64,000 bases of DNA from Crossiella sp. SN42. Its GTDB lineage: Bacteria > Actinomycetota > Actinomycetes > Mycobacteriales > Pseudonocardiaceae. Shown here piece after piece: positions 1 through 11,996 of this stretch. Position 1 is the first letter of the stretch. The number at the start of each line of letters is the position of its first letter. The position numbers were made by a program, and so were the translations under genes. The notes beneath the pieces are model-generated. The model made no database searches and had not been told where the DNA came from. It saw nothing but the letters and a program-made list of their open reading frames with translations. Where the stretch lies: positions 98,042 to 162,041 of the forward strand of contig NZ_JAMHIV010000027.1 of the NCBI RefSeq assembly GCF_023897065.1, in the 5' to 3' direction.

Positions 1-165
1 CAGGTGCCAGCCGCGTTCCTTCTCACCGAGCTGGTCGCGCAGGGCGACGTCGATGCCGCCCTGGCGCAGCAGGCGCAGCCGGCGCCAGGCGAGCAGGGCG
101 ATGGCGACCGCCACCGCAGCCAGGACCAGTCCGATGATTTCGGCGATGTCCACGGCTGCGTCCAC
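1..165 (-). CDS. DUF2550 family membrane protein, 3' end cut by the window edge
   Basis: The first 55 residues of a protein that runs off the left edge are visible. After a short acidic start (VDAAVDIAEI) comes one hydrophobic segment (about residues 9-27), then a basic stretch rich in Arg and Leu, which gives an N-in single-pass topology. This pattern and the position directly after atpC match the DUF2550 protein Rv1312 of the mycobacterial atp locus. The start is GTG at 165, 12 bases after the atpC stop; a second in-frame GTG lies at 153. It is probably cotranscribed with the ATP synthase genes. Function is unknown. Confidence 0.7.
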   Translation of the reverse strand, partial: MDAAVDIAEIIGLVLAAVAVAIALLAWRRLRLLRQGGIDVALRDQLGEKERGWHL

Positions 166-177
166 CCGTCCCGCGCG

Positions 178-543
178 TCAGACCGGCTGACCGGCGGCCT
201 TGAGGCGGCTTGCGGCCCTGGCCCTGGCCGCCTCGTCGGCGTGGCTGAGGTCCTGGCGGGCCGCCTCCACGTCGATCTCGTGGCCCAGCTCGGCGCTCTC
301 GGCCAGCACGCTCACCGTGTCGGCGGTGACCGACAGGAAACCGCCGTGCACGGCCGCGGTGACCACCTCGCCGTCGGTGGTGGTGATCCGCACCACACCA
401 CCTTCGACCAGCTGGCCCAGCACCGGCTCGTGGTTGGGCAGGATGCCGATCTCGCCCTCGGTCGTCTGGGCGACCACCATCTTCGCGGTACCAGACCACA
501 GGCGGCGCTCGACAGCGACCAACTGGACGGACATCTCAGCCAC
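178..543 (-). CDS. atpC: F1F0 ATP synthase epsilon subunit
   Basis: Epsilon subunit of the F1 central stalk (121 aa), last gene of the atp operon. The N-terminal beta-sandwich is recognisable from VERRLWSG, then [16 protein letters not shown] and a hydrophobic core region with GGFLSV. The C-terminal helical part is short and ends in an Ala/Arg-rich helix ([13 protein letters not shown]). GTG at 543 is chosen as start because AAGGAG lies six bases upstream; an ATG at 549 overlaps that ribosome-binding site, and another ATG at 534 is too far away. atpD lies upstream on the same strand, but the divergent sigma-factor pair (659-2541) and a terminator-like hairpin separate the two genes. So atpC must have its own promoter or depend on readthrough of more than 2 kb. 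Confidence 0.93.
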   Translation of the reverse strand: MAEMSVQLVAVERRLWSGTAKMVVAQTTEGEIGILPNHEPVLGQLVEGGVVRITTTDGEVVTAAVHGGFLSVTADTVSVLAESAELGHEIDVEAARQDLSHADEAARARAASRLKAAGQPV

Positions 544-658
544 GGGCATCTCCTTCGCGTGCTCGTTGAAGGCCAGTTTAGTCGGTGCCCTGGCAACTTG
601 GTGGGGCGGGCCGGTGTCAGAAGTGCTGAAGGGACGAAAGAACCGGGGAGGGGGGCTC

Positions 659-1201
659 ATGGGGCGAGCCGATGAGGGCTTCGACGCGTTCGTCGAGACC
701 CGTTCGACCGCCTTGCTGAGAACGGCGTACCTGCTGTGCGCCGGGGACCGGGGCGCGGCCGAGGACCTGCTGCAGGACGTGCTGGAACGCACCTACGGCA
801 AGTGGCGCCGGATCAACACCGCGCCGGAGGCCTACGTGCGCGCCGCGCTGGCCAACGCCGCGGCCAACCGCTGGCGGCACCGCTCCCGCCGGGTCAGGGA
901 GGCCCCGCTGGAGGACGGGGTCCCGCCCAGCCTGCCCGGCCACGAGCAGCAGGTCGCCGACCGCGACGCGCTGCTGCGGGCGCTGGCCGAGCTGCCGCAC
1001 AAGATGCGGACCGTGGTGGTGCTGCGCTACTTCGACGACCTGACCGAGGCGCAGGCCGCGCAGGCCCTCGGCTGCGGCGTCGGCACCATCAAGAGCCAGA
1101 CCTCCCGTGGCCTGGCCCGCCTCCGAGACCTGCTCGACCCCGTGGGGGCCGAACTCACCGCCGACCAAGACCGGGACCGCCGATGCGCACCGACGAGCTG
1201 A
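659..1201 (+). CDS. SigE-family ECF RNA polymerase sigma factor
   Basis: 180-aa extracytoplasmic-function sigma factor of the SigE subfamily common in Actinobacteria. The sigma-2 region covers about residues 8-75 ([19 protein letters not shown], then [14 protein letters not shown]). The sigma-4 helix-turn-helix covers about 100-157 ([19 protein letters not shown], then [16 protein letters not shown]). ATG at 659 follows a very purine-rich GGGGAGGGGGG stretch. The last 19 bases overlap the next gene, a membrane protein that may control it or be controlled by it. The pair sits on the opposite strand between atpC and atpD and so splits the atp operon. No ECF-type promoter could be assigned by eye. 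Confidence 0.9.
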   Translation: MGRADEGFDAFVETRSTALLRTAYLLCAGDRGAAEDLLQDVLERTYGKWRRINTAPEAYVRAALANAAANRWRHRSRRVREAPLEDGVPPSLPGHEQQVADRDALLRALAELPHKMRTVVVLRYFDDLTEAQAAQALGCGVGTIKSQTSRGLARLRDLLDPVGAELTADQDRDRRCAPTS

Positions 1202-2541
1202 AGGAAGCACTCACCGCCGCCGTGTCCACTGTGGACACCCTGCCCGGGTTCACCGACCGGGTGGTGCACGGTGGCAGGCGGCGCAGACGACGCAGGCGGC
1301 TGCTGGTGCTGGCCACCGCGCTGAGCACAGTGCTCGCACTGGCGCTGGGCACGGTGGTCTGGGACTTCCTCGGCCGGTTCCGGCCGGAGCAGTTCGCCGC
1401 GGACGCCAGGTTCGGCCAGCACGCCCTCGGCGGCCGGGCCGGGGACACCGCGCTGAGCCGGGAGGCGGTGGCCGTCTTCGACCGGGACTGGCCGAGGTCC
1501 CGGCTGAAGTCCTGGTACAGCACCCGGATGGCGAACAACCCCTCGGCCGACCTGCTCGGCGGGCCGCACGTGTACTGGGCGGGCGAGACCCCGGCCGGTC
1601 CCGCGGTGGTGCTGCTGCACCGGGTCGTGATCCACAGCGCGGGCGGCCGGGAGGGCACCATGCTCTCGCTGGTCGGCCGGGACGCCCGCACCGGCCAGGT
1701 GCGGCTGCTCGGCGTGGACGTGCCGCGTGAGCCCGGCGCCCCGGCAGGCGCGTTCCTGTTCGGCCCAGGGGACCGCACGCTGCTCGCGGTGGACCAGGGC
1801 AGGCCGGCGGAGCTCTCCGCCGGCCTGGCGGTGGCCGGCGACGGCGTGGTGACCAGGGACCGCGCCCGGCTGGCCTTCGGCGACGGGGTGAGCCTCAGCA
1901 CGCTGCCGGAGACGGCGGAGCCGGTGCAGAGCGTGCTCACTCTCGCCGACGGCGCCCGGCTGCGCCCCCAGCTGGCCTCGGAGCACGTCTGGCACCTGGA
2001 CCTGCCGCCGGACGACCCGACCGGGATGATGCCGCCGCCGAGGCAGGTTCGCGGCATCAACTGGCAGGGCAACGGCGGACCGCTGGTGTTCCAGCCCAGC
2101 CAGCCCTTCTTCTCACCGCAGGCCCTGCACCGGATGGGCACGGCGGAACTGCTCCGCGAGCCGTACCTGGACCCCTACGGCGAGCCCCAGCCGATCCAGT
2201 GGGAGCTGATGGCCGGCCTGGCCGGGGACCGCTCGCTGTACCTCACCGAGATCGCCGACGGCGGCCCCACCCGGCTGTACGGAGTGGTCTTCCGCCCCGA
2301 CCGCTCGGTGGAGACGGTGCGCTTCGGCGGGCACGGCGAGCCGTCCGCGCTGCCGGTGCGGCTGCGCCTGCCCGGCGACGAGGGCTGGGTGGTGGCCAAG
2401 CGGCACGCCGGACTGCGCTGGCGCACCGGCCCGGACGCGGCCTGGCAGGCAGGCGGCCGGGACGCCGCGGTGCTGCCGGGCAACGCGCGGGAGGTCGAGG
2501 TGACCGTGGACGGCCGGACCCAGGTGGTCGCGCTCGGCTAG
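1183..2541 (+). CDS. Single-pass membrane protein coupled to the SigE-family sigma factor
   Basis: 452-aa protein with a short cytoplasmic N-terminus ([14 protein letters not shown]), a run of eight Arg at about residues 32-39, one transmembrane helix (about 40-62) and a large extracytoplasmic domain of about 390 residues. The N-terminal acidic helix next to the sigma factor and the 19-base overlap suggest an anti-sigma or signal-sensing partner. No zinc anti-sigma motif (HxxxCxxC) is present, so this role is an inference. The outer domain contains no family motif I recognise. ATG at 1183 was taken because it is translationally coupled; no independent ribosome-binding site is obvious. Confidence 0.8.
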   Translation: MRTDELKEALTAAVSTVDTLPGFTDRVVHGGRRRRRRRRLLVLATALSTVLALALGTVVWDFLGRFRPEQFAADARFGQHALGGRAGDTALSREAVAVFDRDWPRSRLKSWYSTRMANNPSADLLGGPHVYWAGETPAGPAVVLLHRVVIHSAGGREGTMLSLVGRDARTGQVRLLGVDVPREPGAPAGAFLFGPGDRTLLAVDQGRPAELSAGLAVAGDGVVTRDRARLAFGDGVSLSTLPETAEPVQSVLTLADGARLRPQLASEHVWHLDLPPDDPTGMMPPPRQVRGINWQGNGGPLVFQPSQPFFSPQALHRMGTAELLREPYLDPYGEPQPIQWELMAGLAGDRSLYLTEIADGGPTRLYGVVFRPDRSVETVRFGGHGEPSALPVRLRLPGDEGWVVAKRHAGLRWRTGPDAAWQAGGRDAAVLPGNAREVEVTVDGRTQVVALG

Positions 2542-2551
2542 TCCGGACAAG

Positions 2552-2592
2552 CACGAAGGCCGGGCCTCCCAGTGGGAAGCCCGGCCTTCGTG
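2552..2592. terminator. Bidirectional hairpin terminator between convergent genes
   Basis: Arms 2552-2570 and 2574-2592 pair at 18 of 19 positions with a 3-base loop (core CGAAGGCCGGGC / GCCCGGCCTTCG). It lies between the 3' ends of the membrane protein gene and atpD. There is no clear U-tract, which is usual for actinobacterial terminators. Confidence 0.8.
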
Positions 2593-2612
2593 GTGTTCGG
2601 GGGTGCTACCGG

Positions 2613-4965
<2,353 letters not shown>

Positions 4966-4973
4966 GGGTCAGC

Positions 4974-6620
4974 TCACTTCTTCGCCGGGTCGGGGCGGTT
5001 GACCTTGACGGACTCCGCGCCGACCTTGTCAGCGGCCAGCGCTTCCGCGGCGGCCTCGTTCACCACGCGGCTGCCGTCGGAGGTGGTGAAGCCCTGCTTG
5101 AACTTCTCGATCGCGGCCGACAGGCGCTCCTCGTTGTCCGAGGAGAAGTCCCGGCTCTCCCGGATCTCGTCCAGGATGCCCTTGTGGTTGCGGCGCAGCG
5201 AGTCGAGCAGCTCGGTCTCGAAGCGACGGACGTCGGCGACCGGCACCGAGTCCAGGAAGCCCTTGGAGCCGGTGAAGATCGAGACGACCTGCTCCTCGAC
5301 CGGGAACGGGCTGTACTGGGACTGCTTGAGCAGCTCGGTCAGGCGGGCGCCGCGCTCCAGCTGGGCCTTGGAGACCGGGTCCAGGTCGGAGGAGAAGGCC
5401 GCGAAGGCCTCCAGCTCGCGGTACTGGGACAGCTCGAGGCGGAGCGAACCGGCGACCTTGCGCATGGCCTTGATCTGCGCCGAACCACCGACTCGGGAGA
5501 CCGAGATACCGGTGTTCACCGCGGGCCGGACACCCTGGTTGAACAGGTCCGACTCGAGGAAGCACTGGCCGTCGGTGATCGAGATGACGTTGGTCGGGAT
5601 GTAGGCCGAGACGTCGTTGGCCTTGGTCTCGATGATCGGCAGACCGGTCATCGAGCCCGCGCCCAGCTCGTCGGAGAGCTTCGCGCAGCGCTCCAGCAGC
5701 CGGGAGTGCAGGTAGAAGACGTCACCCGGGTAGGCCTCGCGGCCCGGCGGACGGCGCAGCAGCAGCGAGATCGAGCGGTAGGCCTCGGCCTGCTTGGTCA
5801 GGTCGTCGAAGACGATCAGGACGTGCTTGCCCTGGTACATCCAGTGCTGACCGATGGCCGAGCCGGTGTACGGGGCCAGCCACTTGAAGCCTGCCGCGTC
5901 GGAGGCGGGGGCCGCGACGATGGTGGTGTACTCCATCGCACCGCGGTCCTCCAGCGCCTTCTTCACCGCGGCGATGGTGGAGCCCTTCTGGCCGATCGCG
6001 ACGTAGATGCAGCGCACCTGCTGCTTCGGGTCGCCGGTCTCCCAGTTGGCCTTCTGGTTCAGGATGGTGTCGACGCAGACCGCGGTCTTGCCGGTCTTGC
6101 GGTCACCGATGATCAGCTGGCGCTGGCCGCGGCCGATCGGGGTCTGCGCGTCGATGGCCTTGATGCCGGTCTGCAGCGGCTCCTTCACCGACTGCCGCTG
6201 CACCACGGTGGCCGCCTGCAGCTCCAGCGCGCGGCGCTCCTCCGCGACGATCTCGCCGAGACCGTCGATGGGGTCGCCCAGCGGGTTCACCACGCGGCCG
6301 AGGAAGCCGTCGCCGACCGGCACGGAGAGCACCTGGCCGGTCCGCTTGACCTCCTGGCCCTCTTCCAGACCCTCGTAGTTGCCGAGGATCGCCACGCCGA
6401 TCTCGCGGACCTCCATGTTCAGCGCGACACCAAGCACGCCACCGGAGAACTCCAGCAGCTCGTTGGTCATCGCCGAGGGCAGGCCCTCGACAGTGGCGAT
6501 GCCGTCACCGGTGGTGGCGACGACCCCGACCTCTTCCCGGCTGACCTCCGGGGAGTAGCTGGAGACGTAGTTCTCGATCGCACTGCGGATCTCGTCCGAC
6601 GAGATCGTCAGCTCCGCCAT
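4974..6620 (-). CDS. atpA: F1F0 ATP synthase alpha subunit
   Basis: Non-catalytic nucleotide-binding alpha subunit of F1, 548 aa. The Walker A motif [10 protein letters not shown] is present, as are the conserved [14 protein letters not shown] segment and the N-terminal delta-binding start [18 protein letters not shown]. The C-terminus carries the extended tail seen in actinobacteria (about 20-30 residues, ending VNRPDPAKK). In mycobacteria the alpha C-terminal extension is known to suppress ATP hydrolysis; a similar role here is an inference. ATG at 6620 follows AGGAAC eight bases upstream. An 85-base gap separates it from atpH. Confidence 0.97.
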   Translation of the reverse strand: MAELTISSDEIRSAIENYVSSYSPEVSREEVGVVATTGDGIATVEGLPSAMTNELLEFSGGVLGVALNMEVREIGVAILGNYEGLEEGQEVKRTGQVLSVPVGDGFLGRVVNPLGDPIDGLGEIVAEERRALELQAATVVQRQSVKEPLQTGIKAIDAQTPIGRGQRQLIIGDRKTGKTAVCVDTILNQKANWETGDPKQQVRCIYVAIGQKGSTIAAVKKALEDRGAMEYTTIVAAPASDAAGFKWLAPYTGSAIGQHWMYQGKHVLIVFDDLTKQAEAYRSISLLLRRPPGREAYPGDVFYLHSRLLERCAKLSDELGAGSMTGLPIIETKANDVSAYIPTNVISITDGQCFLESDLFNQGVRPAVNTGISVSRVGGSAQIKAMRKVAGSLRLELSQYRELEAFAAFSSDLDPVSKAQLERGARLTELLKQSQYSPFPVEEQVVSIFTGSKGFLDSVPVADVRRFETELLDSLRRNHKGILDEIRESRDFSSDNEERLSAAIEKFKQGFTTSDGSRVVNEAAAEALAADKVGAESVKVNRPDPAKK

Positions 6621-6705
6621 TGTCGTTCCTGCTCTCGCTTCGTTCTTCAAGAAGGGGGGTGCTTCGTCGTGGGGGACCCGGGTCCCGGATCCCCCTGCCC
6701 TGGCG

Positions 6706-7536
6706 TCAGCCGGCCAGGGTTCGGCGCAGCGCCTCCAGGCGGCCTGCCGCGCTTCCGTCGATGACCTCGTCACCGACCTTGATCACCAGGCCACCGGCCA
6801 GCGATGGGTCCAGCTCGACGTGCAACGCGATCGGCCGCGAGTAGATCCGCGTCAGGGTGGCGGTGAGCCGCTCCTGCTGCGCCTCGGTCAGCTCGAACGC
6901 GGTGCGGACGTGCGCCACCGAACGCTCCCGGCGCTTGGCGGCCGCATCGGCCAGTTCCTCGAGACCGTCCACCGCGTTGCGCCCGCGGAGGCTGGTGACC
7001 AGCTGCTCCGCCAGTGCGAGGGTGGCCTTCTCGACCTTGCCGCCGAGCAGCCCGCGCAGCAGCGCGCGCTTGCCCTCGGGGTCGCCGGTGGCCTCGGAGA
7101 GCAGCCAGTCGAGCTGACCGTCCGCGGCCACGATGCGGCCGAGGCGGAACAGCTCGTCCTCCACCGCGTCCAGCCGCCCGGCCCGCTCCGCCTGCGTGAG
7201 CAGGGCGGTCCGGCCGAGCGTCTCGACCCCGTCCACCAGCTCGCGCGGGCTGGACCAGCGCGCGGTGACCACCGCGGAGAGCACGCTCAGCGTCTCCTTG
7301 GTCACCTTGCCGCCGAGCAGCCCTCGGACGAGCTGGTCCCGTGCGGCCGGGTCGGTCGCCGGGTCGGCCACCGTCCGGCGCAGCCCGGGCTCCCTGCCGA
7401 GCAGGCTGACGACGGCGAACAGCTCGTCGGCGAGCGTGCCCAGCGTGTCGCCGCTGGCGTCGGAGGTGACCTGGGACAGCCGCGCGGCGGCGGCGGCGAA
7501 GGCCTCTCGGCTCGCGGCGTGCTGCGTCGCAGTCAT
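6706..7536 (-). CDS. atpH: F1F0 ATP synthase delta subunit (long actinobacterial form)
   Basis: Peripheral-stalk delta subunit, 276 aa, about 100 residues longer than the E. coli protein, as usual in Actinobacteria. The C-terminal OSCP motif is seen in [18 protein letters not shown]. It is a separate gene; in mycobacteria delta is fused to a b-type subunit, so the organism is not Mycobacterium. ATG at 7536 ([13 protein letters not shown]) fits the family N-terminus. A GTG at 7548 overlapping the atpF stop would add four residues and cannot be excluded. Confidence 0.95.
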   Translation of the reverse strand: MTATQHAASREAFAAAAARLSQVTSDASGDTLGTLADELFAVVSLLGREPGLRRTVADPATDPAARDQLVRGLLGGKVTKETLSVLSAVVTARWSSPRELVDGVETLGRTALLTQAERAGRLDAVEDELFRLGRIVAADGQLDWLLSEATGDPEGKRALLRGLLGGKVEKATLALAEQLVTSLRGRNAVDGLEELADAAAKRRERSVAHVRTAFELTEAQQERLTATLTRIYSRPIALHVELDPSLAGGLVIKVGDEVIDGSAAGRLEALRRTLAG

Positions 7537-7544
7537 CGTCCCGC

Positions 7545-8102
7545 TCACTTCCCGGCCGGCGCCGAGGTGGCGTCCAGCTCGTCGAGGAAGCGGTCGACGG
7601 TGCCGCGGCGGCGGGACTCGTCCTCAAGGGACTCGCCCACCACGCGACCGGCCAGGTCGACCGCGATCCGGCCCAGGTCACCGCGGAGCTCCGCGACGAT
7701 CTGCGCCCGCTGCGCGGCGAGCGCGGCCTGGCCCTGAGCCACGATGCGCGCGGACTCGGCCTGAGCCTGCTCCCGCATCTCGGCGACGATCTGCTGCCCT
7801 TCGGCACGCGCGTCGTCCCGGATCCGGGCCGCTTCCGCGCGGGCGTCGGCCAGCTGCGCCCGGTACTGCTGCAGCGCTTCCTCTGCCTTCGCCTGGGCCT
7901 GCTCGGCCCTGGCGATACCGCCCTCGATCGCCTCGGTGCGAGCCGCGTACGCCTTCTCGAACTGCGGGAAGACGTACTTGTTCAGCACGAAGAGGACGAC
8001 GCCGAAGGCGATCAGGCCGAGGATGATCTCGCCGATGGGCAAGCCGAGCGGGCTCAGCTCACCCCCGGCGGCCAGCACGGTGGCTGCCGAAACCTCAGTC
8101 AT
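7545..8102 (-). CDS. atpF: F1F0 ATP synthase b subunit
   Basis: Peripheral-stalk b subunit, 185 aa. One N-terminal membrane helix (about residues 24-45, [20 protein letters not shown]) is followed by a long charged Ala/Glu/Arg/Gln-rich coiled coil to the C-terminus. ATG at 8102 is preceded by AGGAG with five bases of spacing, which decides it over the GTG three bases upstream. It lies between atpE (30-base gap) and atpH (8-base gap). Confidence 0.96.
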   Translation of the reverse strand: MTEVSAATVLAAGGELSPLGLPIGEIILGLIAFGVVLFVLNKYVFPQFEKAYAARTEAIEGGIARAEQAQAKAEEALQQYRAQLADARAEAARIRDDARAEGQQIVAEMREQAQAESARIVAQGQAALAAQRAQIVAELRGDLGRIAVDLAGRVVGESLEDESRRRGTVDRFLDELDATSAPAGK

Positions 8103-8132
8103 CACGACTCCTACGGATCAGCTGGGCGTTGG

Positions 8133-8402
<270 letters not shown>

Positions 8403-8442
8403 TTACTTGCCGCACCGAGTGCGGAAGATCTTGCTGGGCGAC

Positions 8443-9243
8443 TCAGTGCTCGTCGGCGAGAGCACTCTGGATGTAGAAGGCGGCCAGGACCGTGAAGACG
8501 TAGGCCTGGAGACCCGCCACCATCAGCTCGAAGAAGGTCATGATGATCAACATGCCCGCGGACAGCGGCGCCACCAGAGTGACCAGGCTGGCCTGGTCGA
8601 TCATGTAGAGCGTCGCGGTACCGAAGATCGTCAGGATCAGGTGACCGGCGAAGGTGTTCGCGAAGAGCCGGACCGCCAGGGTGAACGGGCGGATCAGGAA
8701 GTTGGACGCGAACTCGATCGTCATCACCAGCGGCAGCACCGCGACCGGGACGCCCGGCGGGATGGTCATCAGCTTGAAGTAGCCGACGAAGCCGTGCTTG
8801 CGGATACCGACCACGTTGTAGATGACGTAGACGATGCCGGCCAGCACGACCGGGATGGCGAAGTGGCTGGTCACCGGGAACTGGGCCAGCGGCACGATGC
8901 CGAAGAGGTTGAGCACCAGGATGAAGATGAACAGGGAGGCCAGGAACGGCGCCCAGCGCAGCCCGTCCCGCTTGCCCATCATCTCCACGGCGATGGAGTT
9001 GCGCACGAAGCCGTAGAGGCTCTCACCCAGGAACTGCAGCTTGCTCGGCACGACCTTGGCGTTGCGCGAGGTCCAGATCATGAACGCAATGATCAGCACC
9101 ACGCCCAGGCCGAGCAGCGTCATCGCCTTGACCGACGCGATCCACGAGCCATCGCCGATCTTGTCGAAGAAGAAGGCGTGTTCGACGGTCGGCGGCTTGT
9201 ACTTGTCGCCCTCGCCGGTCGCGGCCAGCAACATCTGGCTCAC
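8443..9243 (-). CDS. atpB: F1F0 ATP synthase a subunit
   Basis: Membrane a subunit forming the proton half-channels, 266 aa with five to six membrane helices. The essential Arg lies in the conserved segment AVRLFANTFAGH. GTG at 9243 is chosen because GGAGG lies seven bases upstream and the start overlaps the stop of the preceding gene (GTGA). An ATG three codons later has a poorer context. It is the first of the core subunits in the operon. Confidence 0.96.
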   Translation of the reverse strand: MSQMLLAATGEGDKYKPPTVEHAFFFDKIGDGSWIASVKAMTLLGLGVVLIIAFMIWTSRNAKVVPSKLQFLGESLYGFVRNSIAVEMMGKRDGLRWAPFLASLFIFILVLNLFGIVPLAQFPVTSHFAIPVVLAGIVYVIYNVVGIRKHGFVGYFKLMTIPPGVPVAVLPLVMTIEFASNFLIRPFTLAVRLFANTFAGHLILTIFGTATLYMIDQASLVTLVAPLSAGMLIIMTFFELMVAGLQAYVFTVLAAFYIQSALADEH

Positions 9244-9578
9244 CCTTTGTCCTCCGTGTCGTCAGTCCTACTAGGCGGCACGTCAGCCTTGGGGGAACCG
9301 GGAAGGTCGCCCTGGCGGCCGTACTTCATCATGATCAGGTAGATCGACCCGGCGAAGCCCAGGAGGACACCGACCGGAGTCAGGAACCTGGTGCCGAACA
9401 GCTGGTCGAATGCCCATCCGACGCCGCCCCAGAAGATGAGACCGGCGAACAGGACGGAGATCACGGACCATGCTTGGCCGACTCCCGCGTGACCGGCTGG
9501 GGATCTATCCTCATCGGTCGAAGGCACCATATCAGGCGATTGCGGGCCGCCCGGACGGGGGTTTTCGGTGTTGTTCAT
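9240..9578 (-). CDS. AtpZ-like F0F1-ATPase assembly/accessory membrane protein
   Basis: 112-aa protein with a Pro/Ser/Asp-rich N-terminus and two membrane helices (about residues 37-56 and 63-85, SVLFAGLIFWGGVGWAFD then LTPVGVLLGFAGSIYLIMM). Size, topology and place at the head of the atp genes match the AtpZ/ATPase_gene1 family. Its start overlaps the previous stop (TAATG) and its end overlaps atpB by four bases, so all three are translationally coupled. A role in assembly or ion supply is inferred from the family. Confidence 0.8.
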   Translation of the reverse strand: MNNTENPRPGGPQSPDMVPSTDEDRSPAGHAGVGQAWSVISVLFAGLIFWGGVGWAFDQLFGTRFLTPVGVLLGFAGSIYLIMMKYGRQGDLPGSPKADVPPSRTDDTEDKG

Positions 9579-10021
9579 TACTTACCGGAGCCAGGTCGCA
9601 CGCCGCCGAGCCCCGGTCGCATCCGCACCACGGTGATCGTCATCGAGACGCACCAGCCGAGCACGGCGGCGACCACGCCCGCGCCGATCCACATGGGCGG
9701 CAGACCGGCCGCACGCAGCAGGAACAGCGTGCCGAGCACCGCGAGCAGCCGGAAGATGTAGGAGCCGAGACCGACCGCGAGGACCATCTCGGGCATGTGC
9801 CGGGCGACCCGGGAGACCACCCAGGCCCCGGAGAAGAAGAACAGGACCGTGATCAGCGCGCCGACCACCGGGGACAGCGCCGCCAGCGGTCCGGCGGCGA
9901 ACCAGCCCACCACGGCGACCGCGACGGCGAGCGCCCCGACGACCAGGATCGTCGGCCTCGTCTTCGGTTCCACCCAGTTGACCTGGACCTCTTCGCTCAC
10001 GGGCACCAGTGTGTCAGCCAC
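9578..10021 (-). CDS. AtpI-like membrane protein, first gene of the atp operon
   Basis: 147-aa protein with four predicted membrane helices after a short polar N-terminus (VQVNWVEPKTRPT). It occupies the position of Rv1303, an atpI-like gene, between wecA and atpB. GTG at 10021 gives a 147-aa protein with AGGG nine bases upstream; a GTG at 10000 is possible. AtpI-type proteins help insert or assemble the c-ring; that role here is family inference. The stop overlaps the next start by one base. Confidence 0.75.
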   Translation of the reverse strand: MADTLVPVSEEVQVNWVEPKTRPTILVVGALAVAVAVVGWFAAGPLAALSPVVGALITVLFFFSGAWVVSRVARHMPEMVLAVGLGSYIFRLLAVLGTLFLLRAAGLPPMWIGAGVVAAVLGWCVSMTITVVRMRPGLGGVRPGSGK

Positions 10022-10488
10022 GTTAAGCCGCCCTAACAGGGGGGTTGACCTGACGCCGGAACAGGCGTATCTAGACGATCTTGCCCGATCCCGCCCGGAG
10101 CCATCCCGGTCGAATTCGCCGGCATTCCCGACGTACCGGACATTTGCCCGCGCCAGACCGCGGCGCGCAATACCGCCGCGCATTTCCCAGGCTGCCGAAA
10201 AAAATCACCCAAAGGAATTCATCAGTGAATTCCCGGCCGGACCGCCGGCCGCCGCGAACCGGGACCGCCGCCCCCGGCACAGGTCCGGCTCGTGTGCGCG
10301 CTCGCGCAGGGGCACGCCCGGCCGCGCCCGCGAGCCCGCCGCCGCGGCGTCCCGGCCGCCATACCGCACCGCGCAATGGCGGCCTCAAGCCCCGTCCCCA
10401 GCGCGGGAAAAGCGGAAATCACGATGTCGGACAGTGATTTCCACGGCCAGACTCACCACTCTTCCGAATGAATGTGACCAGCCGATGA
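10022..10488. other. 467-base intergenic region ahead of the atp operon
   Basis: No gene with convincing coding character is seen on either strand. The region should hold the atp operon promoter, reading leftwards. Only weak elements are visible: a perfect dyad GGAATTC/GAATTCC at 10214-10233, and a seven-base A run ending near 10204 (a T run on the minus strand) which might be a leaky terminator for wecA. In mycobacteria the two neighbouring genes are much closer. Confidence 0.5.
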
Positions 10489-11634
10489 TCACCGCGCGCG
10501 ACGGGCGTCCCGCAGCCTCGGCACCGCGGAGGCGAGCAGGGCGAGCAGCAGTCCGATGCTCACGCCCCAGACCACCGTGGAGATGTCGAACAGGCTCAGC
10601 GAGACCGCGCCGAAGGCCAGCACGGCGGCCCACAAGTAGATCAACAGCACCGCCCGCCGGTGCGAGTGGCCGATCTCCAGCAGCCGGTGGTGCAGGTGCA
10701 TCTTGTCCGCCGAGAACGGGCTGCGCCCGGCCCGCGTCCGGCGGATCACCGCCATCACCAGGTCCAGCAGCGGCACGAACAGCACCGCGGCCACCACGAC
10801 CAGCGGGGACAGCATCGCGATCAGGTCGGAGGCCTTGTAGGCGCTGTAGTCCATCTTGCCGGAGGCGGTGGTGCTGGCCGCGGCCAGCATCAGGCCGATC
10901 AGCATCGACCCGGAGTCGCCCATGAAGATCCGGGACGGGTTGAAGTTGTGCGGCAGGAAGCCGAGGCAGGCCCCGGCCAGCACCGCGCCGATCAGCGCCG
11001 GTGAGTAGACCTGCACGTCCCCGTTGCGCTCGACCAGCAACCCGATGGAGAAGGCGCAGGTGGCCGCGGCCGCGATCATGCCGATGCCGGCGGCCAGGCC
11101 GTCCAGCCCGTCCACGAAGTTCATCGCGTTGATCATCGTCACGGACAGGAACACGGTCAGCAGCGCGCCCTGGTCCGGCCCCAGCGAGAGCACCCCGCCG
11201 CCGTTGGCCTCCCACGGCACCCAGAAGTAGAACCAGGAGACGCCGAAGAGCACCAGCAGCCCGGAAGCGGTGATCTGTCCGGCCAGCTTGGTCAGCGAGT
11301 CCAGCTCGAACCGGTCATCCAGCGCGCCGACCAGCACGATCACCCCACCGGCCACCACCACCGCGACGATGTCGGAGGAGTAGTCGAAGGCCCGGCGCAG
11401 CGCGGGCAGGTGCAGCGCGAGCAGCATCCCGGCCAGCACCCCGCCGTACATGGCCACCCCGCCCATCCTGGGCATGGGTTTGGCGTGCACGTCGCGTTGC
11501 CTCGGGTAGGCCACCGCGCCGACCTTGCGGGCCAGCAGCCGGACGAGCCCGGTGAGCAGGAAGGTCACCGCGGCGGTGACCAGGCAGACGAGCAGGTACT
11601 CCCGGACGGGGAGTCCGGCTGCGATGGCAGGCAT
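10489..11634 (-). CDS. wecA: Decaprenyl-phosphate GlcNAc-1-phosphate transferase (WecA/Rfe family)
   Basis: 381-aa polyprenyl-phosphate sugar-1-phosphate transferase of the MraY/WecA superfamily with about ten or eleven membrane helices. In actinobacteria it starts the linkage unit joining arabinogalactan to peptidoglycan. Family motifs are visible: HAKPMPRMGG near the N-terminus, NAMNFVDGLDGLA, FNPSRIFMGDSGSM and ADKMHLHHRLL. Location between tsaC and atpI matches rfe (Rv1302). ATG at 11634 fits the usual N-terminus, but no strong ribosome-binding site is seen and a GTG at 11643 is possible. Confidence 0.92.
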   Translation of the reverse strand: MPAIAAGLPVREYLLVCLVTAAVTFLLTGLVRLLARKVGAVAYPRQRDVHAKPMPRMGGVAMYGGVLAGMLLALHLPALRRAFDYSSDIVAVVVAGGVIVLVGALDDRFELDSLTKLAGQITASGLLVLFGVSWFYFWVPWEANGGGVLSLGPDQGALLTVFLSVTMINAMNFVDGLDGLAAGIGMIAAAATCAFSIGLLVERNGDVQVYSPALIGAVLAGACLGFLPHNFNPSRIFMGDSGSMLIGLMLAAASTTASGKMDYSAYKASDLIAMLSPLVVVAAVLFVPLLDLVMAVIRRTRAGRSPFSADKMHLHHRLLEIGHSHRRAVLLIYLWAAVLAFGAVSLSLFDISTVVWGVSIGLLLALLASAVPRLRDARRAR

Positions 11635-11996
11635 CGGGCCCACTTCGGAGACAAACCTCGCGGATCGGGAGCGCGGTGGGGACGACCTTCGGGGAGATGA
11701 TCTTCCCAGCCGAGCGACGGTGGCGTGCGGGGTGGCTGGCTGCGCTCCAACGTTACCCGCCCGAGATGCGACGGCCGGAGCTAGGGCAAGCGTAGGGGCA
11801 GGGCCGGTCGGCACCTGAACAGGGGACGCGGGAGGGGCGCGTCCGGTTGCACGGGCGGCCGGGGCGGAGCGGCCAGCGGTGCCCGGCGGCGGGTGGCGGG
11901 GGTGACAGCGGCGCGCGGGGCAAGCGGCAGTCCGCGTGGCGGGGAACACGCCCTGCCGCCTCACAACCGATCACCCGCACGCGCGTCTCAACCCAT
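11635..11996. other. Divergent promoter region between wecA and the deacetylase gene
   Basis: 362 bases with no supported gene. It must carry the leftward promoter of wecA and the rightward promoter of the deacetylase lipoprotein. I found no clear -10/-35 pair or convincing dyad by eye. Confidence 0.5.

Noticed and set aside
10022..10488. Open frames of about 100-118 codons between wecA and the atpI-like gene
   Set aside because: Arg/Pro-rich mirror-type composition, no start context, and overlapping frames on both strands.
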